64,000 bases of DNA from JBQKLI01 sp012798975 (GCF_052116305.1 NZ_JBQKLI010000013.1:1-64000); one strand, 5' to 3'; shown: positions 52,126 through 61,136, counted from the first letter of the stretch. Numbers and translations are program-made. Notes: generated by a model from the letters alone, not told the origin.

Positions 52126-53043
52126 TTAAAATAATATTTGTTCTAACATAGGAATGGTCACTATAGATAAAATGGTTGATACAAAAACACCAATCGTCGA
52201 CACTTCCAAATCCACCTTGTATTGTGTTGCCAAGATCACAATAAGCGATGCTGCCGGAAGACCTGCATTTATAGTAAGAAGCTCAATAAGCTTTGGATCC
52301 TCCACAAAAAGACCTGCTATAAAAAAGACTGCTGTCGGAATGGCAATCAGTTTTACTAAAGAAATAATCACAGTCTTATAGTCCTTAAGAGCATTCTTCA
52401 TCTCAATTTCTCCTAGAGAAAATCCGATTAGTATCATAGACAGCGGAACTGTCGCATTTCCAATAGATGCCAAAGGACTTCGTATAAATTCAGGAACATT
52501 CATCGGTATAAAATAAAGAACCAACGCCATAACTGCCGAAACAAGCCCCGGCGATAATAAATTTTTCCAATGAAAAGAGCTGGTCTTTCCTCCTGCCTTT
52601 GCAAAAGAATACACTCCATAGGAAAACATCAAAATATTGAAAGGCATATTAATCAGTACTGAAATAAAGACTGCGCTTTCGCCAAAAAGCGAACGAAATA
52701 TCGGATAGCCCATATAGCCTACATTTCCAAAAATCAGCATAAATTTATAAATTGTTCCGTCTTCTTTAAAAAATGGAAATATCCGAATAAATAGATTGCC
52801 GAATAGAATCATGCCGGCATAAAAGATAATACCCGTTAAGAGCAGATAGAATACATTCAGCTGAATGTTTTTCGTTTCCTCCCCCAGTACCGAAGCAATA
52901 ATCAAAGCCGGTGTGGTGATATTTACAACAAGATTGGAAATCTCGTTGTTCGTATTCGCCGTAATAAACTTTGCCTTATTTGCAGCAAAACCGATCACCA
53001 TCATTATAAATAAAATAAGCATTGTTTCCATTAAAGGAGTCAT
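52126..53043 (-). CDS. AEC-family transporter (auxin efflux carrier type)
   Basis: 305 residues with ten helices; FAANKAKFITANTNNEISNLVVNITTPALIIASV is the N-terminal AEC signature, and LTINAGLPAASLIVILATQYKVD the C-terminal one. In operon with serine dehydratase, so it may carry serine or a related organic/amino acid; this is inference from context. First gene of the operon. Confidence 0.87.
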   Translation of the reverse strand: MTPLMETMLILFIMMVIGFAANKAKFITANTNNEISNLVVNITTPALIIASVLGEETKNIQLNVFYLLLTGIIFYAGMILFGNLFIRIFPFFKEDGTIYKFMLIFGNVGYMGYPIFRSLFGESAVFISVLINMPFNILMFSYGVYSFAKAGGKTSSFHWKNLLSPGLVSAVMALVLYFIPMNVPEFIRSPLASIGNATVPLSMILIGFSLGEIEMKNALKDYKTVIISLVKLIAIPTAVFFIAGLFVEDPKLIELLTINAGLPAASLIVILATQYKVDLEVSTIGVFVSTILSIVTIPMLEQILF

Positions 53044-53272
53044 CTTATCATCCCCTCTCGTTAATTACACCCTTATCATACACTATTTTGAGAAAAATTT
53101 AATTATATTTTTAAATAATCTTTCACTCTTAAAAGAAAATATCTTTCGTAACATCCCCTGCAGCTTTAAAACAAGAGAATCTTTTCTTTTAATTCTTCAA
53201 TAATTTCCACTCTTAAGAACACCCTATCATGGCAATTTTTCACAAATAATATCCTCAAACTATAAATTCCCC

Positions 53273-53300
53273 TTTACAAATAAAATTTCTTTGATATACT
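53273..53300 (+). promoter_or_regulatory. rib operon promoter
   Basis: TTTACA (53273-53278), 16-nt spacer, TATACT (53295-53300), seven bases before the riboswitch. Confidence 0.75.
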
Positions 53301-53306
53301 TAAATC

Positions 53307-53414
53307 ATCTTCAGGGCAGGGAGTATTTCCCGACCGGCGGTAGAGTCCGCGCGCCTTTTTAGGCTGAACCGGTGTAATTCCGGTACCGACAGTATAGTCT
53401 GGATGAAAGAAGAG
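53307..53414 (+). ncRNA. FMN riboswitch (RFN element)
   Basis: All conserved blocks are present: TCTTCAGGGCAGGG, TTCCCGACCGGCGGTAGAGT, CCGCG, the variable arm CGCGCGCCTTTTTAGG, TGAACCGGTGTAATTCCGGT, ACCGACAGTATAGTCTGGAT and closing GAAGA. It senses FMN and controls the following riboflavin operon. Confidence 0.97.
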
Positions 53415-53417
53415 CGT

Positions 53418-53484
53418 ATTATTGTAGAATACAATAATATTATTTTTAGCTATCAACGCCCTGATATTATCAGGGCGTTTTTTT
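53418..53484 (+). terminator. Riboswitch expression platform with terminator
   Basis: ATTATTGTA-GAA-TACAATAAT (53418-53438) is followed by AACGCCCTGAT...ATCAGGGCGTT and T5-7 (53455-53484), a rho-independent terminator before the ribD ribosome binding site. FMN binding should favour termination. Confidence 0.88.
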
Positions 53485-53499
53485 ATTGGAGGTAAAGAG

Positions 53500-54603
53500 A
53501 TGGATCATGAATATTGGATGGACCTTTGTCTTAAACTTGCTTCTCAAGCAGACAACCGCATCCGGTCCAATCCGAAAGTCGGTTGTGTCATTGTAAAAGA
53601 GAATCGGATTATCGGCAAGGGTTTTCATGAAGTCTACGGTGAAGCCCATGCAGAAGTAAAGGCCTTTGCAAATGCAAAAGAAGATGTTCAAGGAGGGACT
53701 CTTTATGTGAATCTAGAACCTTGTTCCCATTACGGAAAGACTCCTCCATGCTGTGAAAAGATTGTGGAAAAGGAGATTTCAAAAGTTGTTATCGCCATGG
53801 AAGATCCAAATCCTCTTGTAGCTGGAAAGGGCATTCAGTATTTAAAAGATCATGGTGTAGATGTGGTTCTAGGCATAAGAAAAAGGGAGGCAGAAAATCT
53901 CAACAGAATTTTTCTCCACTACATAAAATCAGACCTTCCCTATGTTTTTCTAAAAGGTGCTATGAGTCTTGATGGAAAAATCGCCACAAAAACCGGAGAG
54001 TCCCAGTGGATCAGCTGTGAAGAGTCGAGAGAACTCACCCACAGCTGGCGGGGAGAATATCAAGGAATTCTTGCTGGAATCGGAACGATTCTAAAAGACA
54101 ATCCGAGGCTTACAGCAAGAGGAAATAAAGGAGAAAACCCGATTCGGATTATTCTAGACAGCAGCCTTCGGATTCCTTTGGATGCGAAGATCTTGTCGGA
54201 AAAAGGAAAAAATATTATCTTTTACCACCATGGAGAAAAAGAAAAGCTTGAAGCCTTAAAGGATTTTGAAAACACAGAACTTGCTGCTGTTTCTCTAAAA
54301 GAAGAGGAGCTTCATCTTTCAGAAGTGCTGAAAGTTCTAGGCCAAAAGGGAATTTCTTCTATCTTTGTAGAAGGCGGCTCGAGGATCTTTGATTCCTTTT
54401 TCAGAGAAAAGGCTGCAGATGAATGTGCCATTTTTATCGCTCCCCTTATTATAGGAGGCGAAGAAGGAATTTCTCTTGTCGGAGGAAAAGGCATCTCCCG
54501 TCTGGAAGATTCCTACCGGTTAAAAGAATGGACTGCTCAAAAAATCGGAGAAGATTTCCTTCTTCGAGGACGAAAGGAGACTTTATGTTTACAGGAATCG
54601 TAG
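53500..54603 (+). CDS. ribD: Bifunctional riboflavin deaminase/reductase
   Basis: 367 residues. N-terminal zinc deaminase (HAEVKAFANAKE, EPCSHYGKTPPCC) and C-terminal HTP reductase (GAMSLDGKIATKTGESQWIS, EGGSRIF). It performs the second and third steps after GTP cyclohydrolase II. GGAGG lies before the ATG; the end overlaps ribE by 19 nt. Confidence 0.95.
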   Translation: MDHEYWMDLCLKLASQADNRIRSNPKVGCVIVKENRIIGKGFHEVYGEAHAEVKAFANAKEDVQGGTLYVNLEPCSHYGKTPPCCEKIVEKEISKVVIAMEDPNPLVAGKGIQYLKDHGVDVVLGIRKREAENLNRIFLHYIKSDLPYVFLKGAMSLDGKIATKTGESQWISCEESRELTHSWRGEYQGILAGIGTILKDNPRLTARGNKGENPIRIILDSSLRIPLDAKILSEKGKNIIFYHHGEKEKLEALKDFENTELAAVSLKEEELHLSEVLKVLGQKGISSIFVEGGSRIFDSFFREKAADECAIFIAPLIIGGEEGISLVGGKGISRLEDSYRLKEWTAQKIGEDFLLRGRKETLCLQES

Positions 54604-55229
54604 AAGAAATCGGCCGGATTATCGGTATCGAAAAAAAATCAGAATCTATGGTGCTGACTATAGAGGGAGAAAAGGTTCTAGAGAATACTGCTATCGGCGA
54701 CAGTATCGCTACAAACGGTATTTGTCTTACTGTTACTTCCCTTGGAGAAAACAGTTTTACAGCAGATGTAATGCCGGAAACAGTCTACCGTACCTCCCTT
54801 GAGAACCTCTCTTCTGGAACAGAGGTGAATTTAGAAAGAGCTCTTACTTTAAACAAGCCTCTGGGAGGGCATATGGTCCAAGGCCATATCGACGGGACAG
54901 GAACCCTTTCTTCTACCGAAAAAAAAGGCAACAGTCTTTTAATGACCATCACCGCAAAACCTTCCCTTCTAAAATATATCGTAGAAAAAGGATCCATTGC
55001 TTTAGACGGAACGAGCCTTACTGTTGTCGCTGTTACTGAAAACGACTTTACCGTCTCCCTCATTCCACAGACTTTGGAAGATACCATTCTTTACAAGAAA
55101 AAGAATGGAGACCGGATCAATATCGAATGCGATATTTTAGGAAAATATGTAGAAAAACTGCTTTCTTTTCAGGAAACAAAAGAGGAGCGGATCACAGAAG
55201 AGTTCTTAGGAAAATACGGATTTTTATAG
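54585..55229 (+). CDS. ribE: Riboflavin synthase, alpha subunit
   Basis: 214 residues, two lumazine-binding repeats: MFTGIVEEIGRIIGIEKKSE with NGICLTV and the second-repeat DGTSLTVVAV. It dismutates two lumazines to riboflavin. AAAGGAG before the ATG at 54585; start chosen from the family N terminus rather than the longer open frame. Confidence 0.95.
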   Translation: MFTGIVEEIGRIIGIEKKSESMVLTIEGEKVLENTAIGDSIATNGICLTVTSLGENSFTADVMPETVYRTSLENLSSGTEVNLERALTLNKPLGGHMVQGHIDGTGTLSSTEKKGNSLLMTITAKPSLLKYIVEKGSIALDGTSLTVVAVTENDFTVSLIPQTLEDTILYKKKNGDRINIECDILGKYVEKLLSFQETKEERITEEFLGKYGFL

Positions 55230-55238
55230 GAGTAAGAG

Positions 55239-56444
55239 ATGAAAAAATTTGATACGATCGAAAAAGCGTTAGAAGATTTAAGAGCAGGAAAGATTATTCT
55301 AGTTACCGATGACCCGGATAGAGAGAACGAAGGGGATTTTATCTGTGCGGCAGAATTTGCCACTACAGAAAATATCAACTTTATGGCCTGCGAAGGCAAA
55401 GGTCTGATCTGTATGCCTATGAGCAGTCAAATGGCCATGAAGCTTGCCCTTGACCCCATGGTTTCCGTCAATACGGACAATCATGAAACAGCCTTTACTG
55501 TCTCTATCGACCATGTGGATACGACCACAGGTATTTCTGCCGAAGAACGTGGTTTTACGGCGAGAAAGCTGATCGAAGAAGGGGCGCGCCCTGAAGATTT
55601 TAGACGTCCCGGCCATATGTTTCCCTTGATTGCAAAGGAAAAGGGAGTCTTGGTACGAGAAGGCCACACGGAGGCAACAGTGGACTTAATGCGCCTTGCA
55701 GGGCTTGAAGAATGCGGTCTCTGCTGCGAAATCATGGCAGAAGACGGTACGATGATGAGTAAAACCGAGCTTCTTCAAAAAGCGGAAGAATGGGATATGA
55801 CCTTTATCACCATAGAAGATCTAAAACATTACCGCTTGATGAACGAAAACCATGTAGCACGTGTTACAGCAGTACCTATGCCTACAAAATACGGAGAGTT
55901 TACTGCTTACGGATATGTAAATACGATAAACGGCGAACATCATGTAGCCCTTGTAAAGGGAGATATCGGAAAGGGCGAAGACGTGCTCTGCCGTGTCCAC
56001 AGCGAATGTTTAACAGGAGACACGTTCGGATCTCTTCGCTGCGACTGCGGAGATCAGTTTGCAAAGGCCATGACTCTTGTCGAAGAAAGGGGACGGGGAA
56101 TTGTCCTTTATATGCGTCAAGAAGGAAGAGGCATCGGCTTAATCAACAAACTCCGTGCTTATGAACTCCAAGAACAGGGCTATGATACGGTAGAAGCGAA
56201 TCTCAAACTCGGTTTTCCTGCGGAGATGAGGGAATACAGTATCGGTGTACAGATTCTAAAAGATCTAGGGGTTAAAAGCTTAGAGCTTATGACCAACAAT
56301 CCAGACAAAATAGAGGGCTTGGAAGAATACGGTCTCTCCATTACAAAAAGAGTTCCCATCGAAATCAAACCTCAAGAAAAAGATGAGTATTACTTAAAAA
56401 CAAAAAAAGAAAAGATGAACCACATCTTACACTTAACAAGATAA
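55239..56444 (+). CDS. ribBA: DHBP synthase / GTP cyclohydrolase II
   Basis: 401-residue fusion. N-terminal RibB (1-200; DDPDRENEGDF acidic loop, HTEATVDL) makes the four-carbon unit, C-terminal RibA (201-401; RVHSECLTGDTFGSLRCDCGDQ zinc Cys, RQEGRGIGLINK) opens GTP. Both entry branches are thus in one protein. Confidence 0.96.
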   Translation: MKKFDTIEKALEDLRAGKIILVTDDPDRENEGDFICAAEFATTENINFMACEGKGLICMPMSSQMAMKLALDPMVSVNTDNHETAFTVSIDHVDTTTGISAEERGFTARKLIEEGARPEDFRRPGHMFPLIAKEKGVLVREGHTEATVDLMRLAGLEECGLCCEIMAEDGTMMSKTELLQKAEEWDMTFITIEDLKHYRLMNENHVARVTAVPMPTKYGEFTAYGYVNTINGEHHVALVKGDIGKGEDVLCRVHSECLTGDTFGSLRCDCGDQFAKAMTLVEERGRGIVLYMRQEGRGIGLINKLRAYELQEQGYDTVEANLKLGFPAEMREYSIGVQILKDLGVKSLELMTNNPDKIEGLEEYGLSITKRVPIEIKPQEKDEYYLKTKKEKMNHILHLTR

Positions 56445-56460
56445 AATGAAAGGAAAAATC

Positions 56461-56922
56461 ATGAAAAATTATAACGGAAATTTAATCTCAGAAAACAAAG
56501 AATACGCCATCGTCGTAGGACGTTTCAACGAATTTATCGGAAGCAAACTTTTAGACGGAGCTATCGATACTCTTCTTCGCCATGGAGTGAAAGAAGAAGA
56601 AATCCATATCTACTGGGTACCGGGAGCTTTCGAAATCCCCTTGATCGCAAAAAAAATCGCAAACAAGAAAATCCATAGCGCCGTTATCTGTCTTGGAGCT
56701 GTGATTAAAGGAAGCACGGCCCATTTCGATTTCGTAGCTGCCGAAGTTTCAAAAGGCATCGCCCAAGTATCCCTGCAGTCAGAAATCCCTGTAATCTTCG
56801 GCGTCCTTACAACAGACACGATCGAACAAGCCATCGAACGAGCCGGAACAAAAGCCGGCAACAAAGGAAGCGAAGCCGCCTCCACTGCCATTGAAATGGT
56901 AAATTTAATCGAGCAGATTTAA
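56461..56922 (+). CDS. ribH: 6,7-dimethyl-8-ribityllumazine synthase
   Basis: 153 residues: VVGRFNEFIGSKLLDGA, VPGAFEIPLIAKKIA, CLGAVIKGSTAHFDFVAAEVSKGI and FGVLTTDTIEQAIERAGTKAGNKGSEAA. Normal length. The ATG at 56461 follows AAAGGA; an ATG 15 nt earlier (56446) lacks one. Last gene of the riboswitch operon. Confidence 0.95.
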   Translation: MKNYNGNLISENKEYAIVVGRFNEFIGSKLLDGAIDTLLRHGVKEEEIHIYWVPGAFEIPLIAKKIANKKIHSAVICLGAVIKGSTAHFDFVAAEVSKGIAQVSLQSEIPVIFGVLTTDTIEQAIERAGTKAGNKGSEAASTAIEMVNLIEQI

Positions 56923-56927
56923 AAATA

Positions 56928-57005
56928 AAGTGTGTAAGTGGGGAGAGGGGAGTGTGGAGATATGGATGAAAACGGAAAAACTTTCGTTTTCTACATATCA
57001 AAAAC
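56928..57005. repeat. Dispersed MITE-like repeat, copy F (short, degenerate)
   Basis: AAAGTGTGTAAGTGGGGAGA, GGGGAGTGTGGAGATATGGA and TTTCGTTTTCTACATA resemble copy B, placed directly after ribH. No hairpin terminator is evident inside it, so the rib operon's end is unclear. Confidence 0.5.
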
Positions 57006-57100
57006 GCTCTACCTATGTCTTGACACAAGTTACTTACCCATGTCGTGATCAGACCCGAGTTGCACCACCCTACTACCTACTGCCTATAAACTATCTTTTC

Positions 57101-57188
57101 CCTAGGTCGCAAAGCGATCCTGCCTAGTGCCGCAGGCATCTCGCCTAGCCGCCGCAGGTGTGCTGCCTGTGCTGCGAAAGCAGTCACG
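57101..57188. repeat. Tandem hairpin repeat array 3 (four units)
   Basis: Four direct units of 22, 21, 22 and 23 bp: stems TCGC/GCGA, TGCC/GGCA, CGCC/GGTG (one wobble) and GCTGC/GCAGT with loops AAA, GCA, GCA, GAAA. All begin CCT and end TCCTG, TCTCG, TGCTG or TCACG. A partial CCTATCTTC closes the array, as in array 1. Confidence 0.8.
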
Positions 57189-57203
57189 CCTATCTTCCCA
57201 AAC

Positions 57204-57231
57204 AAAAAATCCCCCCGCAAGGGGATTTTTT
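57204..57231 (-). terminator. gntR operon terminator
   Basis: AAAAAATCCCC and GGGGATTTTTT form an 11-bp stem with a 6-nt loop directly after the gene's stop. Confidence 0.88.
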
Positions 57232-57946
57232 ATTTAGGGAAATAGGTTGTTTGGTAATTGAATTTATCTCCTCGAGCTAAACTTACAGTAAATTCTATGA
57301 TTTTATCTTCTTTATCATAGCTTAAACGGTTGATTTTTAAACAAGGATCTCCATTTCTTACCTTTAAAGTATCTGCCTGATATTTATTGAGAGAGGATAC
57401 GGAGAAAATTTCATTGACTCTATAAATCTTTCTTCCATATTTTTTTTCAAATATTTCGTATAGCGGCAGTTCTTCTAATAAAGGTTTTGTGATTTCGGGA
57501 AAATCATCGTATTTTATAAAAGTCGTTTCAAACAGCAGAGGCACATCATTGGAAGAACGCAGCCGAACGATACGGATAATCAAGTCCTCGTCTTCCAAAC
57601 TCATTCTTTCTGCCACTAAACTGTTGACTCTTTCGATGTGATATTCCAAAATATCGGTACGAGGTACTTTTCCCATCTTTTTCGTCTGCTCTGTAAAACT
57701 GTAGTAGTCTGACAGATTATGGCGAAGGATGGCCGGATTCTGAACAAAAGTCCCCTTCCCCTGTATCCTTTTTATATAACCGTTTAATTCCAAATCCGCG
57801 ATGGCGTTTCGAACTGTGGTTCTGCTCACTCCATAATCCTCGCACAACTGTCTTTCCGAAGGAAGCCTGTCGCCTATTTTCATTGATTTTATGTTTTCTC
57901 GAAGAGCATTAATCAGTTTATGAGAGAGGGTAGATTTATCTTTCAA
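57230..57946 (-). CDS. GntR-family regulator (HutC/UTRA type)
   Basis: 238 residues: winged-helix KSMKIGDRLPSERQLCEDYGVSRTTVRNAIADLELNGYI and a UTRA effector domain (about 90-235; ERMSLEDEDLIIRIVRLRSSNDVPLLFE). Effector is likely a phosphorylated amino sugar. It is last in the agaS-lacC-lacD operon, overlapping lacD by 11 bp, and probably binds the two palindromes in the divergent promoter region. Confidence 0.9.
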   Translation of the reverse strand: MKDKSTLSHKLINALRENIKSMKIGDRLPSERQLCEDYGVSRTTVRNAIADLELNGYIKRIQGKGTFVQNPAILRHNLSDYYSFTEQTKKMGKVPRTDILEYHIERVNSLVAERMSLEDEDLIIRIVRLRSSNDVPLLFETTFIKYDDFPEITKPLLEELPLYEIFEKKYGRKIYRVNEIFSVSSLNKYQADTLKVRNGDPCLKINRLSYDKEDKIIEFTVSLARGDKFNYQTTYFPK

Positions 57947-58907
57947 GAGTCTCCGTCCATGGTGTTGCTGTATCTTTAATCACTTTGTTTAGATCCTCGA
58001 TATTTTGAACCCCTGTCTCTTTCAACCAAACATTCCCCTGTTCTGCATTCTCGATAAACACCGGAACGCCGCCTTTCCACGTAGCTCTTCCGCAGAGAAC
58101 TCCGTTAAATTTGGAGCCTGCTTCTTTTGCAAAATACAAAGTGTCTTGGAAAAGTTCAGTGCTCACTCCTCCGCTTAAGAAAATAAATGGCATGTTTGCG
58201 ATGTCAGACTGTTCTTTAAAGAATTTCTTCGCTTCTTCTTTTGTATAAACAGCCTCTTCTCCATAGCCTTCTACAAACATCATGTTTACAGGTGTTTCTA
58301 GTTTTAACACATCTACATGATACTGAGGTTTCACAAACTCTTTCACTGCTTGGTTTACTTTAAAAGGTCTTACTTTTGCGTATTCTTTTGATTTCATATC
58401 ATCCATGTTTTTGTCATAGCTGATAATTTCCAAAAAGAATGGAATGTCTTCCCCGACGCATTCGCTTCCTACTCTTTCCACAAAAGCTTTTTTTGGAGTA
58501 TTGTTTTCTTCTGTATCGTCAACATCATAATATAGAAGAATCTTGACCGCGTCGGCTCCCAGGTCTTTTAATCGTTTCCCACTCCAGCCTACAAGATATT
58601 CCGGTTGGCGGAATTCATCGCGAAAACCTGTAATCTCGTATGCCATAATCAGCCCGCAGTTTTCATCCCGTGCTTTCACCGCTTCTTTCCCATACAAAGG
58701 ATCTAAAAGAATGGAAGAAGAATAAGGAGTCAATTCTTTTGCAACAGCAGTTTTAAAGTCTTCAATTTTCTTTGTTCTTTCCTCGTCGCTGAAGCCTGTT
58801 ACCATTTTTTCCATAGAACCTCTTTGGTCAATGGCAAGGGCTGCAATGACACCATCTTTGTTGGATAATTTTTCTAAGCATGCTTTTTTGTTTTCTGAAT
58901 ATCTCAT
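57936..58907 (-). CDS. lacD: Tagatose-1,6-bisphosphate aldolase (LacD class I)
   Basis: 323 residues; AALAIDQRGSMEKM, KILLYYDVDD and KLETPVNMMFVEGYGEEAVYTKEEA (Schiff-base Lys region) match LacD. It cleaves tagatose-1,6-bisphosphate to triose phosphates. It overlaps lacC (ATGA), indicating coupled translation. Confidence 0.92.
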   Translation of the reverse strand: MRYSENKKACLEKLSNKDGVIAALAIDQRGSMEKMVTGFSDEERTKKIEDFKTAVAKELTPYSSSILLDPLYGKEAVKARDENCGLIMAYEITGFRDEFRQPEYLVGWSGKRLKDLGADAVKILLYYDVDDTEENNTPKKAFVERVGSECVGEDIPFFLEIISYDKNMDDMKSKEYAKVRPFKVNQAVKEFVKPQYHVDVLKLETPVNMMFVEGYGEEAVYTKEEAKKFFKEQSDIANMPFIFLSGGVSTELFQDTLYFAKEAGSKFNGVLCGRATWKGGVPVFIENAEQGNVWLKETGVQNIEDLNKVIKDTATPWTETLER

Positions 58908-59830
58908 ATGATTTCCTCTACTTTTATTTTCTCTTTCATAGCCTCTAAGTGATTTATATTAATATACCCAATTTCTTTTTCCAAAGCATTCAAAACACCC
59001 AAACTCATAGCGAGTTTAAAGGTCTCTTTTATCTCTAGCTGACGGCTGATTCCATAAGCAAGGCCTGCTATGGTGGAGTCGCCGCTTCCTACAGAATTTA
59101 CAGCTTCGATAACCGGAACAGTCATACGGTATAAGGAGTCTTTGTATTTTGCGACAGCCCCCTCTTTTCCCAAAGAGACCATCACTAGCGGGATATCTTT
59201 AAACACATCCCCTTTTAGAATTTCTTCTATCTTCAGCTCCTCTTTCTTTAAACCGGTAAGCTCCATAATTTCATCAAGATTGGGTTTGACTGCATAGGGC
59301 TTGATCGTCGATTCAAACACAATTTTACGAAGATTCTCTCCAGAAGTATCTACGATAAGCTTTTTATCTTTCGTAATGTCCAGAACCTTTTCCATAAAAG
59401 AATAGTCCAGACCTAAAGGCAGAGATCCGCTGATACAAAAGGTATCTGCTTTTTCTGCTAAGTCTTTTAAAAGGTCTAGAAATTCCTGTTCTTCTTCGGT
59501 GCTTATGGTCGGTCCTGCTTCTCTGATTTCTGTAGAAGTATCTTCATGCTGAATCGCAAGAGAAGTTCTCGTTTCTCCTGCTATTTTTATAAAGCAGGAT
59601 TTGATATTTCTTTCCTTCAAACCTTCCTCTATAAATTCGCCGCTTTTTCCCCCTGCAAAACCTGTTGCCAATAAATCTCCGCCTATAATCTTTAGAACCT
59701 TCGAAACATTGAGTCCTTTTCCGCCTGCTGTTTTATTGTAATCATAGCATCTGTTGACTGCATCCAGCTGAAACTCTTCCATATAATAAGAAACATCTAT
59801 GGAAGGATTTGGAGTAATTGTAATAATCAT
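58904..59830 (-). CDS. lacC: Tagatose-6-phosphate kinase, PfkB family
   Basis: 308 residues: ITPNPSIDVSYYMEEF, GGKGLNVSKVLK and the C-terminal anion hole NSVGSGDSTIAGLAYG of PfkB kinases. It phosphorylates tagatose-6-P. It could equally be a 1-phosphofructokinase by sequence alone, but lacD next to it decides. TGA stop overlaps lacD start. Confidence 0.9.
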   Translation of the reverse strand: MIITITPNPSIDVSYYMEEFQLDAVNRCYDYNKTAGGKGLNVSKVLKIIGGDLLATGFAGGKSGEFIEEGLKERNIKSCFIKIAGETRTSLAIQHEDTSTEIREAGPTISTEEEQEFLDLLKDLAEKADTFCISGSLPLGLDYSFMEKVLDITKDKKLIVDTSGENLRKIVFESTIKPYAVKPNLDEIMELTGLKKEELKIEEILKGDVFKDIPLVMVSLGKEGAVAKYKDSLYRMTVPVIEAVNSVGSGDSTIAGLAYGISRQLEIKETFKLAMSLGVLNALEKEIGYININHLEAMKEKIKVEEII

Positions 59831-60972
59831 AGGGAATGTATTGTAACTCCTTTCACTACGCGATTCACAGTACCTGTCTTAGAAGGGGTATCTGGAGTGT
59901 TGCCTACACGAATACTTGTAATGAGAGAAATCATCTGAGCAATCATCACATAAGGAAAAGCCAGATAAATATCTTCTAAGCCCTTGTCTTCCAGTTCAAA
60001 CTTATCCCATTCTCCTTCGATCTTTCCTTGAGAAAGTGACAGATTCTTCTTGCTGATACCGTCCAGATGAACTTCTTCCAGCATATCCAGATCATACTGT
60101 CTTGTATAAGGATCCGAAGAGACTAAGGACACGATTAAAGTGTTTTCGTTGACAAAAGATTTTGGTCCGTGTCGAAATCCCATGCTGCTTTCATTGCAGG
60201 TTACTACAAGACCTGCTGTCAGTTCCAATATTTTTAATCGGCATTCGTTTGATAACTTATATAAAGAACCAGAACCTAAATAAACAATCCGGTCAAAATC
60301 GAAATCCGTTAGTTTTGTAATCTCTTGTTCTCTTTCGATAATTTCATTTCCTAAAGCAATGATTTTTTCCACCGCTTTTTCTTTTTCTTCCAAAGAGTCT
60401 TTTCCAAACACAAAGATTGCAGACAAAAGCATACAAGTAAAGGAACTTGTCATCGCAAATCCTTTATCGTTGGATTTTTCCGGCATATTAAGGACAAAAG
60501 AATTCTCTTCTTTCGAAAGATTTACTGCAAGTTTTCCTTCTTTTGCACAAGTAATGGCAAGATTATAGAAATCTTTTACCAGTTGTTCTCCCAATTCCAC
60601 CGCAGCCAGACTTTCTGGACTGTTTCCGCTTCTTGCAAAAGAAACCAGCAATGTCGGTGTGTCTTCTTTAAAGTAAAGCTTCGGACAAGATACCAGATCC
60701 GTCGTCCCTATAGACTCGAAGGTCATCTCTTCTCCGTCTTCTAAATAATCTCTTACCGTATTTCCCACATACTCGGAGGTACCGGCTCCTGTAAAAATAA
60801 CTCGTAACGCTTTTCCTTTTGTATCTATACTCTGAATAAACTTTTCAATTACTTCTTTATGATTTTTATAAATTCCTAGAGTTTCTTCCCACAGTTTAGG
60901 CTGCTGGATGATCTCCTGGAGTGTAATGTCGCTTCCTGATCCACCGTTTCCTTTATCATCAATATTCAGCAT
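59827..60972 (-). CDS. agaS: AgaS-type SIS domain aldose-ketose isomerase/deaminase
   Basis: About 381 residues with two SIS domains: IFTGAGTSEYVGNTVRDYL and VSFARSGNSPESLAAVEL; MGFRHGPKSFVN is a conserved part of AgaS. It converts galactosamine-6-phosphate to tagatose-6-phosphate, linking amino-sugar uptake to LacC/LacD. The ATG at 60972 is favoured by GAGGTG at 6 nt; a GTG at 60981 is possible. Confidence 0.92.
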   Translation of the reverse strand: MLNIDDKGNGGSGSDITLQEIIQQPKLWEETLGIYKNHKEVIEKFIQSIDTKGKALRVIFTGAGTSEYVGNTVRDYLEDGEEMTFESIGTTDLVSCPKLYFKEDTPTLLVSFARSGNSPESLAAVELGEQLVKDFYNLAITCAKEGKLAVNLSKEENSFVLNMPEKSNDKGFAMTSSFTCMLLSAIFVFGKDSLEEKEKAVEKIIALGNEIIEREQEITKLTDFDFDRIVYLGSGSLYKLSNECRLKILELTAGLVVTCNESSMGFRHGPKSFVNENTLIVSLVSSDPYTRQYDLDMLEEVHLDGISKKNLSLSQGKIEGEWDKFELEDKGLEDIYLAFPYVMIAQMISLITSIRVGNTPDTPSKTGTVNRVVKGVTIHSL

Positions 60973-61004
60973 TTTTATCACCTCTATTTAACCTTTCCTT
61001 AGAA

Positions 61005-61050
61005 TGGTAACTACCAGTTAAAGTATATCCTTTTCCTGTAGACATGTCAA
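61005..61050 (-). promoter_or_regulatory. agaS operon promoter and operator
   Basis: On the complement TTGACA (61045-61050), 17-nt spacer, TATACT (61022-61027), then the perfect palindrome TGGTA-AC-TACCA (61005-61016) at the start-site region. Confidence 0.8.
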
Positions 61051-61136
61051 TATATAAAAACATTGAACTTATCCTTTTATATTACTTCTTTTTCTTTCAT
61101 TTATTACAATAATACTAAAATATATCAAAAAATATG

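Noticed and set aside
54423..54584. Extended N terminus for riboflavin synthase
   Set aside because: The added residues (basic, Cys-rich) overlap ribD and are not in the family; the ATG at 54585 has a good ribosome binding site.
28241..57188. CRISPR arrays
   Set aside because: Units are contiguous or nearly so, without unique spacers, and no cas gene is near; the repeats themselves vary by compensated stems.
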